From contig JALVCM010000216.1 of assembly GCA_027010005.1 (NCBI GenBank), positions 1 through 11,647 on the forward strand: DNA of 11,647 bases. The letters are read 5' to 3'. The translations under genes and the position numbers were made by a program. Each line of letters begins with the position of its first letter. The stretch's first letter is position 1. This document shows positions 1-7,830 of this stretch, one piece after another. The notes below the pieces were generated by a model. That model was not told the DNA's origin. It was given only the letters and a program-made list of their open reading frames with translations, and did not search any database. Origin of the DNA: Thiohalobacter sp. (GTDB taxonomy: Bacteria > Pseudomonadota > Gammaproteobacteria > DSM-19610).

Positions 1-50
1 TCGACGAGATCGAAACACTGCGCGCACAACTACGGGGGCCCGGTCGATGA
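1..50 (+). CDS. 3' end of an unidentified upstream gene (partial)
   Basis: Reading in the frame that starts at base 3, the window opens with codons for DEIETLRAQLRGPGR followed by TGA at 48-50. This stop overlaps the ATG of the PEP synthase gene (ATGA, 47-50), the same arrangement seen at the next junction, which is why I treat it as a real gene end. The visible tail is charged and helix-prone, like the end of a coiled coil. Fifteen residues are too few to assign a family, and the product is unknown. The frame could be open by chance over so short a stretch, so confidence is moderate. Confidence 0.45.
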   Translation, partial: DEIETLRAQLRGPGR

Positions 51-2461
51 GCAATACACCGCGTTATATCCGCTGGTTCGAGGAACTCACTATCGAAGAC
101 ATCCCCCTGGTCGGGGGAAAAAATGCCTCGCTGGGAGAAATGTACCGGGAACTCACACCACAGGGTGTGAAAATACCCAACGGGTTTGCCATAACGGCCG
201 AAGCCTACCGTAGCATGCTCGAGGAGGCCGGTGCGTGGCAGAAACTGCACGATATCCTCGACACCCTTGAGCCGGATAATGTCGACGATCTGGCAAGACG
301 CGGTGCCCTGGCGCGTGAAGTCGTCTATGGCGCCGGGTTGTCGGAACAACTGCGCGATCAGATTCTTGAAGCCTTTCATACCCTGAAATCACAGTACGCC
401 GGCGATATCAGTGTTGCCGTGCGCAGCTCCGCCACGGCCGAAGACCTGCCCAATGCCAGCTTTGCCGGCCAACAGGACACCTACCTGAATATCGAAACCG
501 ACGAACAGCTGATCGATGCCTGCCGTCGCTGTTTCGCCAGCCTGTTCACCGACCGGGCCATTCACTACCGGGTCGATCAGGGCTTCGACCACTTCAAGGT
601 CTCGCTGTCGATCGGTGTCATGAAAATGGTGCGCTCCGACCTGGCAGCCAGTGGCGTAATGTTCTCGCTGGATACCGAAACCGGCTTCCGTGACGTGGTG
701 TTCATCACCGGCGCCTACGGACTGGGCGAGAATGTTGTACAGGGCGCCGTGGACCCCGACGAGTTCTATGTACACAAGCCCACCTTTGAACAGGGCCACC
801 GCGCCGTGCTGCGCCGCCAGCTGGGTTCAAAGAAAATCAAAATGATCTATGCCGCCGGGCGCACCCGCGAGCCAACACGCAACGTACCGACACCGCGCGA
901 AGACCGGCAACGTTTCTGTATTTCTGACGAGGATGTGCTGACACTGGCGGAATACGCCATCAAGGTGGAAAAACACTACAGCCGTCAGGCCGGTCACGAC
1001 AAGCCCATGGACATGGAATGGGCCAAAGACGGTATCGACGGTGAACTGTACATGGTGCAGGCACGCCCCGAGACAGTGGCATCACAGGTCAGTGGCAATA
1101 CACTTGAAGTGTTTCATCTCAGGGAAGAAGGCAAAGTACTCACCGTCGGCAACGCCGTGGGTACGCGTATCGCCAGCGGCAATGCCCGCCTGATCCGTGA
1201 CCTGAGCCAGCTCAATACCTTCCAGGCCGGTGAAGTGCTGGTGGCCGATACCACGACACCGGACTGGGAGCCGGTCATGAAAATCGCTGCCGCCATTGTC
1301 ACCAACCGTGGTGGCCGCACCTGCCATGCGGCCATTGTGGCGCGTGAGCTGGGTATCCCGGCCATTGTCGGCTGTGACGACGCCACGGCTGTCATTCCGG
1401 ACGGTGAACCGGTCACGGTGGATTGTTCGCAGGGTGACCGTGGCCGCGTCTATGCCGGCAAGCTGGATTACGTCCGCGAAACCACCGACCTCGGTGAACT
1501 GTCGCGGCCGTCCACGAAGATCATGCTCAACCTGGGTAACCCGGACTTGGCGTTCAAGACCTCGTTCCTGCCCAATGATGGTGTGGGACTGGCGCGCATG
1601 GAATTTATTATCAACCAGTCTATCAAGGCACACCCGATGGCCCTGCTACACCCGGAGCGCGTGCGCGACCCGGCCCAGCGGGAACAGATCGATACCCTGT
1701 GCCGCGGTTATGACAGCCCGACCGACTTTTTCATCAAACATCTCTCGGAAGGTGTGGGTACCATTGCCGCTGCCTTCTGGCCCAAACCGGTCGTGGTGCG
1801 CATGTCGGACTTCAAGTCCAACGAGTATGCCTCGCTGATCGGCGGCGGTTTCTTCGAGCCGCAGGAAGACAACCCCATGCTGGGCTTCCGCGGCGCTTCA
1901 CGTTACACACACCCGGACTACGCGGAAGGCTTTGCCCTGGAGTGCGCCGCCATGAAGCGTGTCCGCGACGACATGGGGCTGACCAATGTCATCCTCATGA
2001 TTCCTTTCTGCCGACGCGTGGAAGAAGGCGAACGGGTACTGAAAACCATGGCGGACAACGGTCTCAAACGGGGCGACAACGGCCTGCAGATCTATGTCAT
2101 GTGTGAAATCCCGAATAATGTTATCCAGATCGATGCGTTTGCGCAGCTGTTTGATGGTTTTTCGATCGGCTCCAACGACCTGACCCAGCTTACCCTGGGT
2201 GTCGACCGTGATTCTGAAATTGTTTCCTTCGACTTTGACGAGCGCGACCCCGGCGTCAAGGAAATGATCCGGCTCGCGGTCGAGGGCGCACGGCGTAACG
2301 GCAAGCATTCCGGCCTGTGCGGACAGGCGCCCTCCGATTACCCGGAGATGGCTGCCTTCCTGGTCGAGACAGGCATTGATTCCATCAGTCTCAACCCCGA
2401 TACCGTGCTGGCAACGACCCGGCAGGTCCTGCAACTCGAATCCGCAAGGAGCACGAAATGA
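47..2461 (+). CDS. ppsA: Phosphoenolpyruvate synthase (pyruvate, water dikinase)
   Basis: The 804-residue protein makes PEP from pyruvate and ATP, giving AMP and phosphate, in the cytoplasm. It is the gluconeogenic entry from three-carbon compounds. Its length is close to the roughly 790 residues usual for the family. Three parts are visible: an N-terminal ATP-binding domain (about 1-345) with GGKNASLGEM and VRSSATAEDLPNASFAGQQD; a central swivelling phosphohistidine domain with GGRTCHAAIVARELGIPAIVG, where His427 is the predicted phosphorylated residue; and a C-terminal PEP/pyruvate-binding barrel (about 485-795) with SIGSNDLTQLTLGVDRD and GLCGQAPSDYP, where Cys758 is the expected catalytic cysteine. 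The GGRTCHAA form favours PEP synthase over pyruvate phosphate dikinase. ATG 47 is the first start codon in frame. It overlaps the preceding stop and has only a G-run (33-37) as a possible ribosome binding site, so translational coupling is likely. The gene ends in an ATGA overlap with the next gene. Confidence 0.97.
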   Translation: MSNTPRYIRWFEELTIEDIPLVGGKNASLGEMYRELTPQGVKIPNGFAITAEAYRSMLEEAGAWQKLHDILDTLEPDNVDDLARRGALAREVVYGAGLSEQLRDQILEAFHTLKSQYAGDISVAVRSSATAEDLPNASFAGQQDTYLNIETDEQLIDACRRCFASLFTDRAIHYRVDQGFDHFKVSLSIGVMKMVRSDLAASGVMFSLDTETGFRDVVFITGAYGLGENVVQGAVDPDEFYVHKPTFEQGHRAVLRRQLGSKKIKMIYAAGRTREPTRNVPTPREDRQRFCISDEDVLTLAEYAIKVEKHYSRQAGHDKPMDMEWAKDGIDGELYMVQARPETVASQVSGNTLEVFHLREEGKVLTVGNAVGTRIASGNARLIRDLSQLNTFQAGEVLVADTTTPDWEPVMKIAAAIVTNRGGRTCHAAIVARELGIPAIVGCDDATAVIPDGEPVTVDCSQGDRGRVYAGKLDYVRETTDLGELSRPSTKIMLNLGNPDLAFKTSFLPNDGVGLARMEFIINQSIKAHPMALLHPERVRDPAQREQIDTLCRGYDSPTDFFIKHLSEGVGTIAAAFWPKPVVVRMSDFKSNEYASLIGGGFFEPQEDNPMLGFRGASRYTHPDYAEGFALECAAMKRVRDDMGLTNVILMIPFCRRVEEGERVLKTMADNGLKRGDNGLQIYVMCEIPNNVIQIDAFAQLFDGFSIGSNDLTQLTLGVDRDSEIVSFDFDERDPGVKEMIRLAVEGARRNGKHSGLCGQAPSDYPEMAAFLVETGIDSISLNPDTVLATTRQVLQLESARSTK
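2446..2451 (+). promoter_or_regulatory. Ribosome binding site AAGGAG of the HdeD-family gene
   Basis: AAGGAG lies inside the last codons of ppsA, six bases before ATG 2458. It is the strongest Shine-Dalgarno match in the operon. It fixes the start of the membrane protein at the 4-base overlap and suggests that the gene can be initiated efficiently in its own right as well as by coupling. Confidence 0.8.
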
Positions 2462-3006
2462 ACCAGCCACAACCCGTATTTCCGACACCCGGAACCTTTG
2501 GCCGCTATACACTGATTACCGGTATCCTGCTGGCCATTCTCGGTACGATTGGCATTCTGCTGCCGACTGTCGTCTCACTCGGCACCAGTCTGCTGATCGC
2601 CTGGTTAATGATCGCCGGCGGACTGTTCTGGGCCTACCATACCTGGCAATACAATGCCCGCAGCTTCATGGACTGGCTGAAACCGGTGCTGTTGATTGTC
2701 AGTGGCGGGCTGATGCTGTTCTATCCCATGTCCGGTGTCGCGGCCGTTGGTCTGCTGCTGGCCATTTACCTGTTCCTTGACGCCTTTGGCAGCTTTGCCA
2801 TTGCCAGCGCCATACGCCCGGCGCCCGGCTGGGGCTGGATGACCTTCAATGGTATTGTGTCGCTTGCACTGGCCCTGCTGTTTCTTATCGGCTGGCCTGA
2901 GACGTCACTGTGGCTGGTTGGTCTGTATGTCAGTATCAGCCTGGTGTTTGACGGCTGGGCACTGATCGCCATCGGCTGGGCGCTACGCAAGTCTTCTGTC
3001 CTCTAG
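2458..3006 (+). CDS. HdeD/DUF308 family inner-membrane protein
   Basis: This is a 182-residue, very hydrophobic protein with six predicted membrane helices (roughly 16-37, 40-61, 73-90, 92-115, 124-146 and 150-175) and short loops. It has a short polar N-terminus and a basic C-terminal tail (ALRKSSVL). Length, helix count and helix-pair pattern (LLAILGTIGILLP, then LLIAWLMIAGG, then a repeat of the same style) fit the HdeD/DUF308 family. The founding member, E. coli HdeD, is a membrane protein linked to acid resistance at high cell density; its biochemical activity is unknown. The start overlaps the ppsA stop and has a strong AAGGAG. The next gene begins nine bases after the stop, so the gene sits between two carbon-metabolism enzymes in what looks like one transcript. 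No catalytic residue is obvious. Family assignment is from recognition of the fold pattern; function in this organism is inferred only. Confidence 0.85.
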   Translation: MNQPQPVFPTPGTFGRYTLITGILLAILGTIGILLPTVVSLGTSLLIAWLMIAGGLFWAYHTWQYNARSFMDWLKPVLLIVSGGLMLFYPMSGVAAVGLLLAIYLFLDAFGSFAIASAIRPAPGWGWMTFNGIVSLALALLFLIGWPETSLWLVGLYVSISLVFDGWALIAIGWALRKSSVL

Positions 3007-3015
3007 CCCTGCGCC

Positions 3016-5529
3016 ATGCAAACCGGCCACTACCTGCCGCGTTCCATGCCCGATGCCCTGCACGGGCTGGCAACGCTGGCGCTGGACCTGCGCTGGAGCT
3101 GGCACCACGGCAGTGACGAACTGTGGCGCCAGCTGGACCCGGAGCTATGGGATAAAACCGCCAACCCCTGGCTGATGCTCGAGACTGTCTCCGACCTGCG
3201 GCTTAACACACTGGCCAAAGACCGGGACTTCCTCGACCTGTTACAGAAGCAACTGGACGCCCGCGAGGCACACTTTGCCGAAGAATCCTGGTTCACGCGT
3301 GAAATCGACGGTGCATTCAGGGGGCACATCGCCTACTTCAGTATGGAGTTCGGTATCTGCGAATCCCTGCCCGTCTACTCCGGCGGCCTCGGTGTACTGG
3401 CCGGTGACTTTCTTAAAACGGCCTGCGACCTCAATGTTCCGGTCATCGGTATCGGCCTTTTATACCAGCGCGGCTACTTCCGCCAGGCACTGAACGTACA
3501 CGGTGAGCAGATCGAGTTCTATCCCTATAACGACCCGACCATGCTGCCGATTACACCCCTGCGTGACGACCAGGGTGAATGGGTACGCATCAGTATCGAA
3601 CTGCCAGGCCGCAACCTGAACCTGCGTACCTGGCGGGCACAGGTCGGGCGCCGTACCCTGCTGTTACTCGACAGTAATGATCCGCTGAACGATCCCGGTG
3701 ACCGTGGTATCACCAGTGAGCTGTATGGCGGTGGTCATGAAATGCGCCTGCAGCAGGAAATGGTACTGGGTATCGGTGGCTGGCGGCTGCTGGAAACACT
3801 GGGTATCGACTGCCCGGTGTGTCACCTCAACGAAGGGCACGCGGCATTCGCCATACTCGAACGCTGCCGGCATTTCATGCAGCAGCACGATACCGGTTTT
3901 CGTCATGCACTGCGTGCCACCCGTGCCGGCAACCTGTTCACCACCCATACGCCGGTGGCCGCCGGCTTCGATGTGTTTGAACCCGAACTGGCAAGCCTGT
4001 ACCTGGGCAGCCTGGCGGAGCAGATAAACATCGATATCGACGAACTGCTCGCACTGGGCCGCAGCCACGCCGGTAACCTGCACGAAGGTTTCAACATGGC
4101 CTACCTTGCATTACGCGGCGCAGGGGCGGTCAATGGTGTCAGCCGCCTGCACGGTGAAGTCAGCCGGCGCATCTTCCTGCCACTATTTCCGCGCTGGCCC
4201 GAAGCCGAAGTCCCGGTTGGTTATGTCACCAACGGTGTGCACGTCCCGAGCTGGGACTCCGCCGCTGCCGATACCCTGTGGACTGAAAGCTGTGGTAAAT
4301 CACGCTGGCTGGGCACGCTGGAAACTGTCGAGGAAGATCTGCGCAAGGTACCGGACCAGGTGCTCTGGCAGTTCCGCGCCACCGGCCGGCAACGACTGGT
4401 GCAATTCGTCCGGCACCGCCTCGCACACCAGCAATGCAGCCGCGGCGCAACCCGCCCCGACGCCAGTCAGTGTGCCGAAATACTGGAACCGGACACTCTG
4501 ACGCTGGGCTTTGCACGGCGTTTCGCCGAGTACAAACGACCCAATCTGTTGTTACAGGATCCGCAGCGCCTGTTACGTTTACTAACCAACCGGGACCGTC
4601 CGGTGCAATTGATTCTTGCCGGCAAGGCACACCCGCGTGACAACGACGGCAAGGCCATGCTGCGCCAGTGGCATGAGTTTGTCTCGACCTACCAGGTCTG
4701 GGACCGTGTCGTATTCATCGAGGACTATGACCTTAATATTGCAGCCCAGCTGACCCAGGGGGTGGATGTGTGGATCAACACGCCGCGCAGGCCCTGGGAA
4801 GCCAGCGGCACCAGTGGGATGAAAGTCCTGGTCAACGGCGGGCTCAACCTGTCCGAGCTGGACGGCTGGTGGGCGGAAGCCTGGACGCCGGAGGTGGGCT
4901 GGGCTATTGGCGACAGGCTGGAGCATGCGCCATCACAGGATGTTGTTGAGGCCGGGGAACTGTATCGCATCCTGGAGACCCAGGTGGTTCCCTGTTTTTA
5001 CCAGCGTAACGAACAGGGGCTGCCACTTGAGTGGATCAGCCGGATGCGTGAAAGCATGGCGCACCTGACTACGCAATACTCCACCAACCGTATGCTGCGT
5101 GAATACACGGAAAACTACTATCTGCCACTCGCCGGCAACTACCGCGAGCGGCGCGACAACCCCGACCAGGTAGCTGCCATGGAACGCTGGCACGACACCC
5201 TGCTTCGCCACGGTCCGCGTATACATTTTGGCAATGTTATAAAAAACACCAGTGGCGATGCTCACCAGTTCGAAGTGCAGGTGTATCTCGACGAAGTACC
5301 TGCAGACGCTGTGCAGGTCGAACTCTACGCGGAAGGCATCGATGGCGGCGCGCCGGTGCGCAAGGCGTTACAGTGCGGCCAGCCCCTGGCTGGCGCTGTC
5401 AATGCGTTTACCTACACCGGCAGCGTCCCCGCCGACCGGCCCATCACGGACTACACCCCACGTGTTGTGCCGTTCTTCCCCAACGTTGCGATCCCGCTCG
5501 AAGCCAGCCCGGTTTCCTGGTACACCTGA
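3016..5529 (+). CDS. glgP: Alpha-glucan (glycogen) phosphorylase, short DUF3417-type, GT35
   Basis: The 837-residue cytoplasmic enzyme releases glucose 1-phosphate from alpha-1,4-glucans with phosphate, using pyridoxal phosphate. The N-terminus (about 5-115, LATLALDLRWSWHHGSDELW) is the DUF3417 domain that marks the bacterial alpha-glucan phosphorylase subfamily, as opposed to the E. coli GlgP/MalP type. The phosphorylase core has FSMEFGICESLPVYSGGLG (from about 108), LNEGHAAF, EYKRPNLL (505-512), GKAHPRDNDGK (from 536) and PWEASGTSGMK, where Lys603 is the predicted PLP Schiff-base lysine. A C-terminal beta-rich part (about 710-837) ends in RVVPFFPNVAIPLEASPVSWY, as is usual for this subfamily. 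ATG 3016 follows the HdeD-family stop by nine bases and has no recognisable Shine-Dalgarno sequence, which points to coupled translation. The next Met (residue 11) has none either, and the N-terminus fits the family from 3016. Together with ppsA it suggests mobilisation and rebuilding of storage carbon. Confidence 0.95.
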   Translation: MQTGHYLPRSMPDALHGLATLALDLRWSWHHGSDELWRQLDPELWDKTANPWLMLETVSDLRLNTLAKDRDFLDLLQKQLDAREAHFAEESWFTREIDGAFRGHIAYFSMEFGICESLPVYSGGLGVLAGDFLKTACDLNVPVIGIGLLYQRGYFRQALNVHGEQIEFYPYNDPTMLPITPLRDDQGEWVRISIELPGRNLNLRTWRAQVGRRTLLLLDSNDPLNDPGDRGITSELYGGGHEMRLQQEMVLGIGGWRLLETLGIDCPVCHLNEGHAAFAILERCRHFMQQHDTGFRHALRATRAGNLFTTHTPVAAGFDVFEPELASLYLGSLAEQINIDIDELLALGRSHAGNLHEGFNMAYLALRGAGAVNGVSRLHGEVSRRIFLPLFPRWPEAEVPVGYVTNGVHVPSWDSAAADTLWTESCGKSRWLGTLETVEEDLRKVPDQVLWQFRATGRQRLVQFVRHRLAHQQCSRGATRPDASQCAEILEPDTLTLGFARRFAEYKRPNLLLQDPQRLLRLLTNRDRPVQLILAGKAHPRDNDGKAMLRQWHEFVSTYQVWDRVVFIEDYDLNIAAQLTQGVDVWINTPRRPWEASGTSGMKVLVNGGLNLSELDGWWAEAWTPEVGWAIGDRLEHAPSQDVVEAGELYRILETQVVPCFYQRNEQGLPLEWISRMRESMAHLTTQYSTNRMLREYTENYYLPLAGNYRERRDNPDQVAAMERWHDTLLRHGPRIHFGNVIKNTSGDAHQFEVQVYLDEVPADAVQVELYAEGIDGGAPVRKALQCGQPLAGAVNAFTYTGSVPADRPITDYTPRVVPFFPNVAIPLEASPVSWYT

Positions 5530-5568
5530 AAACCGGCTGAACCCCTGACAACGGCACAAGGTCTGCAC

Positions 5569-6879
5569 ATGACAAACGCACCATCCGGCAACGGAGACAG
5601 CAAGCTTACCCTGAAAGAAGTCATCGCCATGGGTATCGGTGGCATGGTGGGTGGCGGGATCTTCTCCGTGCTAGGCCTGGCCATTGCGCAGGCCGGCCAC
5701 GCCGCGCCGATTGCCTTTGCGCTGGGCGGCCTCATTGCCCTGCTGACCGGACTGTCCTATGCCAGGCTCGGGCTGGTCTACCAGTCCAGTGGTGGCAGTT
5801 TTACCTTTATCGAACACGCCTTCAGCAACCAGAATATCGCGGCCATCGGTGGCTGGTTACTGCTTATCGGGTACGTCGGCACCCTGTCGCTGTACGCTTA
5901 TACCTTCGGCGTCTATGGCAGTGCCATGCTGGGTGCCGATGGCACTGACCCGGCTGTCCATCATTTTCTGGAAACACTTATTCTGCTGAGTTTTCTCGGG
6001 GTTAACCTGTATGGCATCAAGGCCAGCGGCACCAGCGAACTGCTGATTGTGACCATCAAGGTCATCATCCTGGGGCTGTTTGCGGTGATCGGCCTGTTCT
6101 ATGTCAAATCCGATCACCTGCTGCCCGTGATCAACCAGGGTTACGGTGGTGTTGTCATGGGCGCCGCACTGATCTTTGTCGCTTATGAAGGCTTCGAACT
6201 GATTCCCAATGCCATTAATGAAATGGAAGACCCGCAGCGCAACCTGATGCGTGCGATCATGTGGTCGATTGGTGTCACCATCGCCATTTATGTCCTGGTC
6301 TCTATTGTGGCAGTTGGCAACCTGTTGCCCGATGAAATCGCACGCTACAAGGAATATGCACTGGCGGTTGCGGCAAAACCCTTCCTGGGCGAAGCCGGTT
6401 TTCAGCTGATTGGGCTGGCGGCATTGTTCTCTACCGCCTCTGCTATCAACGCCACCCTGTTCGGTACGGCGCGCCTGGGAATGATTATGGCAACACAAAA
6501 AGCACTGCCGACAGCTTTTGGTTTCCGGCGCCGGCAGAACAATATTCCCTGGTTCAGCCTGATCGCCATTACGCTGGTGACGCTGGTATTTGTCAACACG
6601 GCCAACCTGACCATCATTTCCTCATTTGCCAGTTCGACGTTCCTGCTGATCTTTGCCCTGATCAACCTGTCGGCCTGCCTGCTACGGGAAAAAACCGGTG
6701 GCAACGCACTGTTACCGTTGACCGGCCTGCTGCTGTCACTGGCATCCTGGCTGGCGCTGGTGTTCTACCTGTGGGAAACCAGCCGTGAGAGCCTGTACTG
6801 GATCGGCATCATGTACCTCGCCATCACTGCTGCGGAACTGCTGTTCAGCCAGCGCCGCTGTATCGCCCGCCCCGACTGA
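5569..6879 (+). CDS. APC superfamily amino acid permease
   Basis: This 436-residue inner-membrane transporter has about 12 hydrophobic segments. The first helix carries the APC signature GIGGMVGGGIFSVLG (22-36), the unwound glycine-rich stretch that binds substrate backbone in LeuT-fold transporters such as ApcT and AdiC. Helix 6 carries FVAYEGFELIPNAINEMEDP (from 203), also characteristic of the family. The substrate cannot be read from sequence; amino acids or polyamines are the family norm, with proton symport or exchange. The start ATG 5569 has AAGG at 5558-5561 seven bases upstream. The gene is the last of the co-directional block, 39 bases after the phosphorylase gene, so it probably belongs to the same transcript, though a separate promoter cannot be excluded. 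It converges on the stress-protein gene with only 12 bases between the stops. If it is an exchanger or proton symporter, a pH-related role beside HdeD would be plausible, but this is inference. Confidence 0.88.
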   Translation: MTNAPSGNGDSKLTLKEVIAMGIGGMVGGGIFSVLGLAIAQAGHAAPIAFALGGLIALLTGLSYARLGLVYQSSGGSFTFIEHAFSNQNIAAIGGWLLLIGYVGTLSLYAYTFGVYGSAMLGADGTDPAVHHFLETLILLSFLGVNLYGIKASGTSELLIVTIKVIILGLFAVIGLFYVKSDHLLPVINQGYGGVVMGAALIFVAYEGFELIPNAINEMEDPQRNLMRAIMWSIGVTIAIYVLVSIVAVGNLLPDEIARYKEYALAVAAKPFLGEAGFQLIGLAALFSTASAINATLFGTARLGMIMATQKALPTAFGFRRRQNNIPWFSLIAITLVTLVFVNTANLTIISSFASSTFLLIFALINLSACLLREKTGGNALLPLTGLLLSLASWLALVFYLWETSRESLYWIGIMYLAITAAELLFSQRRCIARPD

Positions 6880-6885
6880 CGGGAA

Positions 6886-6895
6886 CTGATATCAG
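6886..6895. repeat. 10-base perfect palindrome at the convergent gene ends
   Basis: CTGATATCAG overlaps the stop codon of the - strand stress gene and lies seven bases after the permease stop. It is perfectly self-complementary, but it is short, has no loop and no adjacent T-run, so I do not call it a terminator. The 12-base gap between the convergent stops contains no room for an ordinary intrinsic terminator. Confidence 0.4.
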
Positions 6896-7713
6896 GGTTT
6901 GACAACCAGTACGTCGCAATGTGCCTGGTGCAGCACACCGCTGCTGACTGAACCGAGCAGGCGCTCGATACCGTGGCGTCCGTGTGAACCGACGATAATC
7001 AGGTCAACACCCTTCTCACGTGCCCAAGAAACAATAGACCACTTTGGCGTGCCCCACTGCACCTCAAGATCGGTATCCTTGCCAAGTTCTGTGCGCTCGG
7101 CAAACTTCTTCATACTGTCCTCGGCCTGTACCAGCTGTGTTTCGTCATTCAACGGCATCCCTGCCAGTATCGGGTCATAGTCGTCGTAGTAATACACCAT
7201 GGGTTCAACGACGTGCAAAACGTGCAGTTTTGCACCGTATTGAGCACACAATTCCCGTGCCCTGTGTGCCGCACGCTCAGACCAGGTGGAAAAATCGGTT
7301 GCCAGTAAAATATTCCTGTAGGGGGTCACTGGCCTGATGCTGTCCTTCTGCTCAGGTTCCTCCCTCAACCAGTCCCACGCCTTGTCTGCTTCGGACTTGT
7401 TGAAGAAACGCATCTCGGTATGCGTGAAGAAATTTGCCAGCCCGACACCCAGTTGTTCCAGGGCATTGTCTCCGACCACGGCAATACGCTTGAAGTCCTT
7501 GTCGTGCTGAAGCCCGAAACGCAGGTCGTCCCACACCGCACCCGGCTCCCAGCCCTGGAAATCCTCGAGTTCGACATACAGTGATATCACACCGTATTCA
7601 CGTATCAGTGACTCCAGCTTCGGCAAAAAGGTCTTGTAGTCCTCATCAGTCAGCTTCCCGCTGGCCTTGAAAGCAAGAATATTCTCTTCGTTAACCGGTA
7701 TAATCTCGAACAT
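6892..7713 (-). CDS. Two-domain stress protein: SpoIIAA/STAS-like + universal stress protein (UspA)
   Basis: The 273-residue soluble protein has two parts. Residues 1-118 (FEIIPVNEENILAFKASGKL, then ISLYVELEDFQGW, then FKRIAVVGDNALEQLG, then a DKAWDWL end) match the SpoIIAA-like/DUF3478 family, a STAS-type fold often found alone in bacteria. Residues 132-273 form a UspA domain. It begins YRNILLATDFS, with Asp140 in the nucleotide-binding position, and ends VGSHGRHGIERLLGSVSSGVL (241-261) and CDVLVVK. The glycine pattern there is G-2x-G-8x-GS, one residue shorter than the canonical ATP-binding spacing; I recall the same spacing in other UspA members. A linker rich in E, K and P (about 119-131) joins the halves. 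ATG (7711-7713) has AGGGG at seven bases. The gene is divergent from the lipid A deacylase and convergent with the permease. A role in energy or stress signalling is inferred from the domains; ligand and partners are unknown. Confidence 0.92.
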   Translation of the reverse strand: MFEIIPVNEENILAFKASGKLTDEDYKTFLPKLESLIREYGVISLYVELEDFQGWEPGAVWDDLRFGLQHDKDFKRIAVVGDNALEQLGVGLANFFTHTEMRFFNKSEADKAWDWLREEPEQKDSIRPVTPYRNILLATDFSTWSERAAHRARELCAQYGAKLHVLHVVEPMVYYYDDYDPILAGMPLNDETQLVQAEDSMKKFAERTELGKDTDLEVQWGTPKWSIVSWAREKGVDLIIVGSHGRHGIERLLGSVSSGVLHQAHCDVLVVKP

Positions 7714-7720
7714 GTGAGTA

Positions 7721-7725
7721 CCCCT
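7721..7725 (-). promoter_or_regulatory. Ribosome binding site of the stress-protein gene
   Basis: On the - strand, AGGGG stands seven bases before the ATG at 7711-7713. It supports this start for the SpoIIAA-Usp protein, whose first residues also fit the SpoIIAA-like family N-terminus. Confidence 0.65.
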
Positions 7726-7776
7726 GAGCGCATGTGTTAATCTGGTAAAAAGCCTAGGCCATCAACATTTATTTTG

Positions 7777-7795
7777 CTGTCACCTGGGTTACAGG
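7777..7795 (+). promoter_or_regulatory. Copy 1 of a 19-base repeated dyad upstream of the lipid A deacylase gene
   Basis: CTGTCACCTGGGTTACAGG is an imperfect palindrome: CTGT-x-ACC-x against the reverse complement CTGT-x-ACC-x gives 7 of 9 matches per arm. It differs at one base from copy 2 at 8944-8962. It lies 35 bases before ATG 7831, inside the divergent region shared with the stress-protein gene. The inner TGTCAC-N5-TTAC also has the spacing of a sigma-54 -24/-12 element but departs from both invariant dinucleotides (GT for GG, AC for GC). An operator for a dimeric regulator is the simpler reading; function is inferred. Confidence 0.5.
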
Positions 7796-7830
7796 AAGCC
7801 CGTCACAACCGGACAGGAACAGAACTGATC

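Noticed and set aside
1898..2512. Long open frame of 204 codons on the - strand
   Set aside because: It lies opposite the ppsA barrel domain, overlaps the start of the next gene, and its product has no recognisable domain; it is a shadow frame typical of GC-rich coding DNA. The same applies to the other long opposite or shifted frames, for example 1082-1633, 5857-6498 and 8793-9338.
5552..5567. Sigma-54-like sequence CGGCACAAGGTCTGCA just before the permease start
   Set aside because: GG and GC dinucleotides and spacing fit the -24/-12 consensus, but transcription would begin near 5578, inside the permease gene whose ATG is at 5569. It is probably a chance match and shows that such matches need care in this GC-rich DNA.
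7752..7759. 8-base palindrome GCCTAGGC in the divergent intergenic region
   Set aside because: It is too short to distinguish from chance and has no second copy upstream of the ATPase.
7760..7765. Possible -35 box TTGATG on the - strand for the stress-protein gene
   Set aside because: No acceptable -10 hexamer stands 16-18 bases downstream (AGATTA and CAGATT are poor), so I do not call a promoter.
7774..7830. In-frame upstream TTG start for the lipid A deacylase
   Set aside because: It would place 19 polar residues before the signal peptide and begins inside the repeated dyad; ATG 7831 gives a normal exported precursor.
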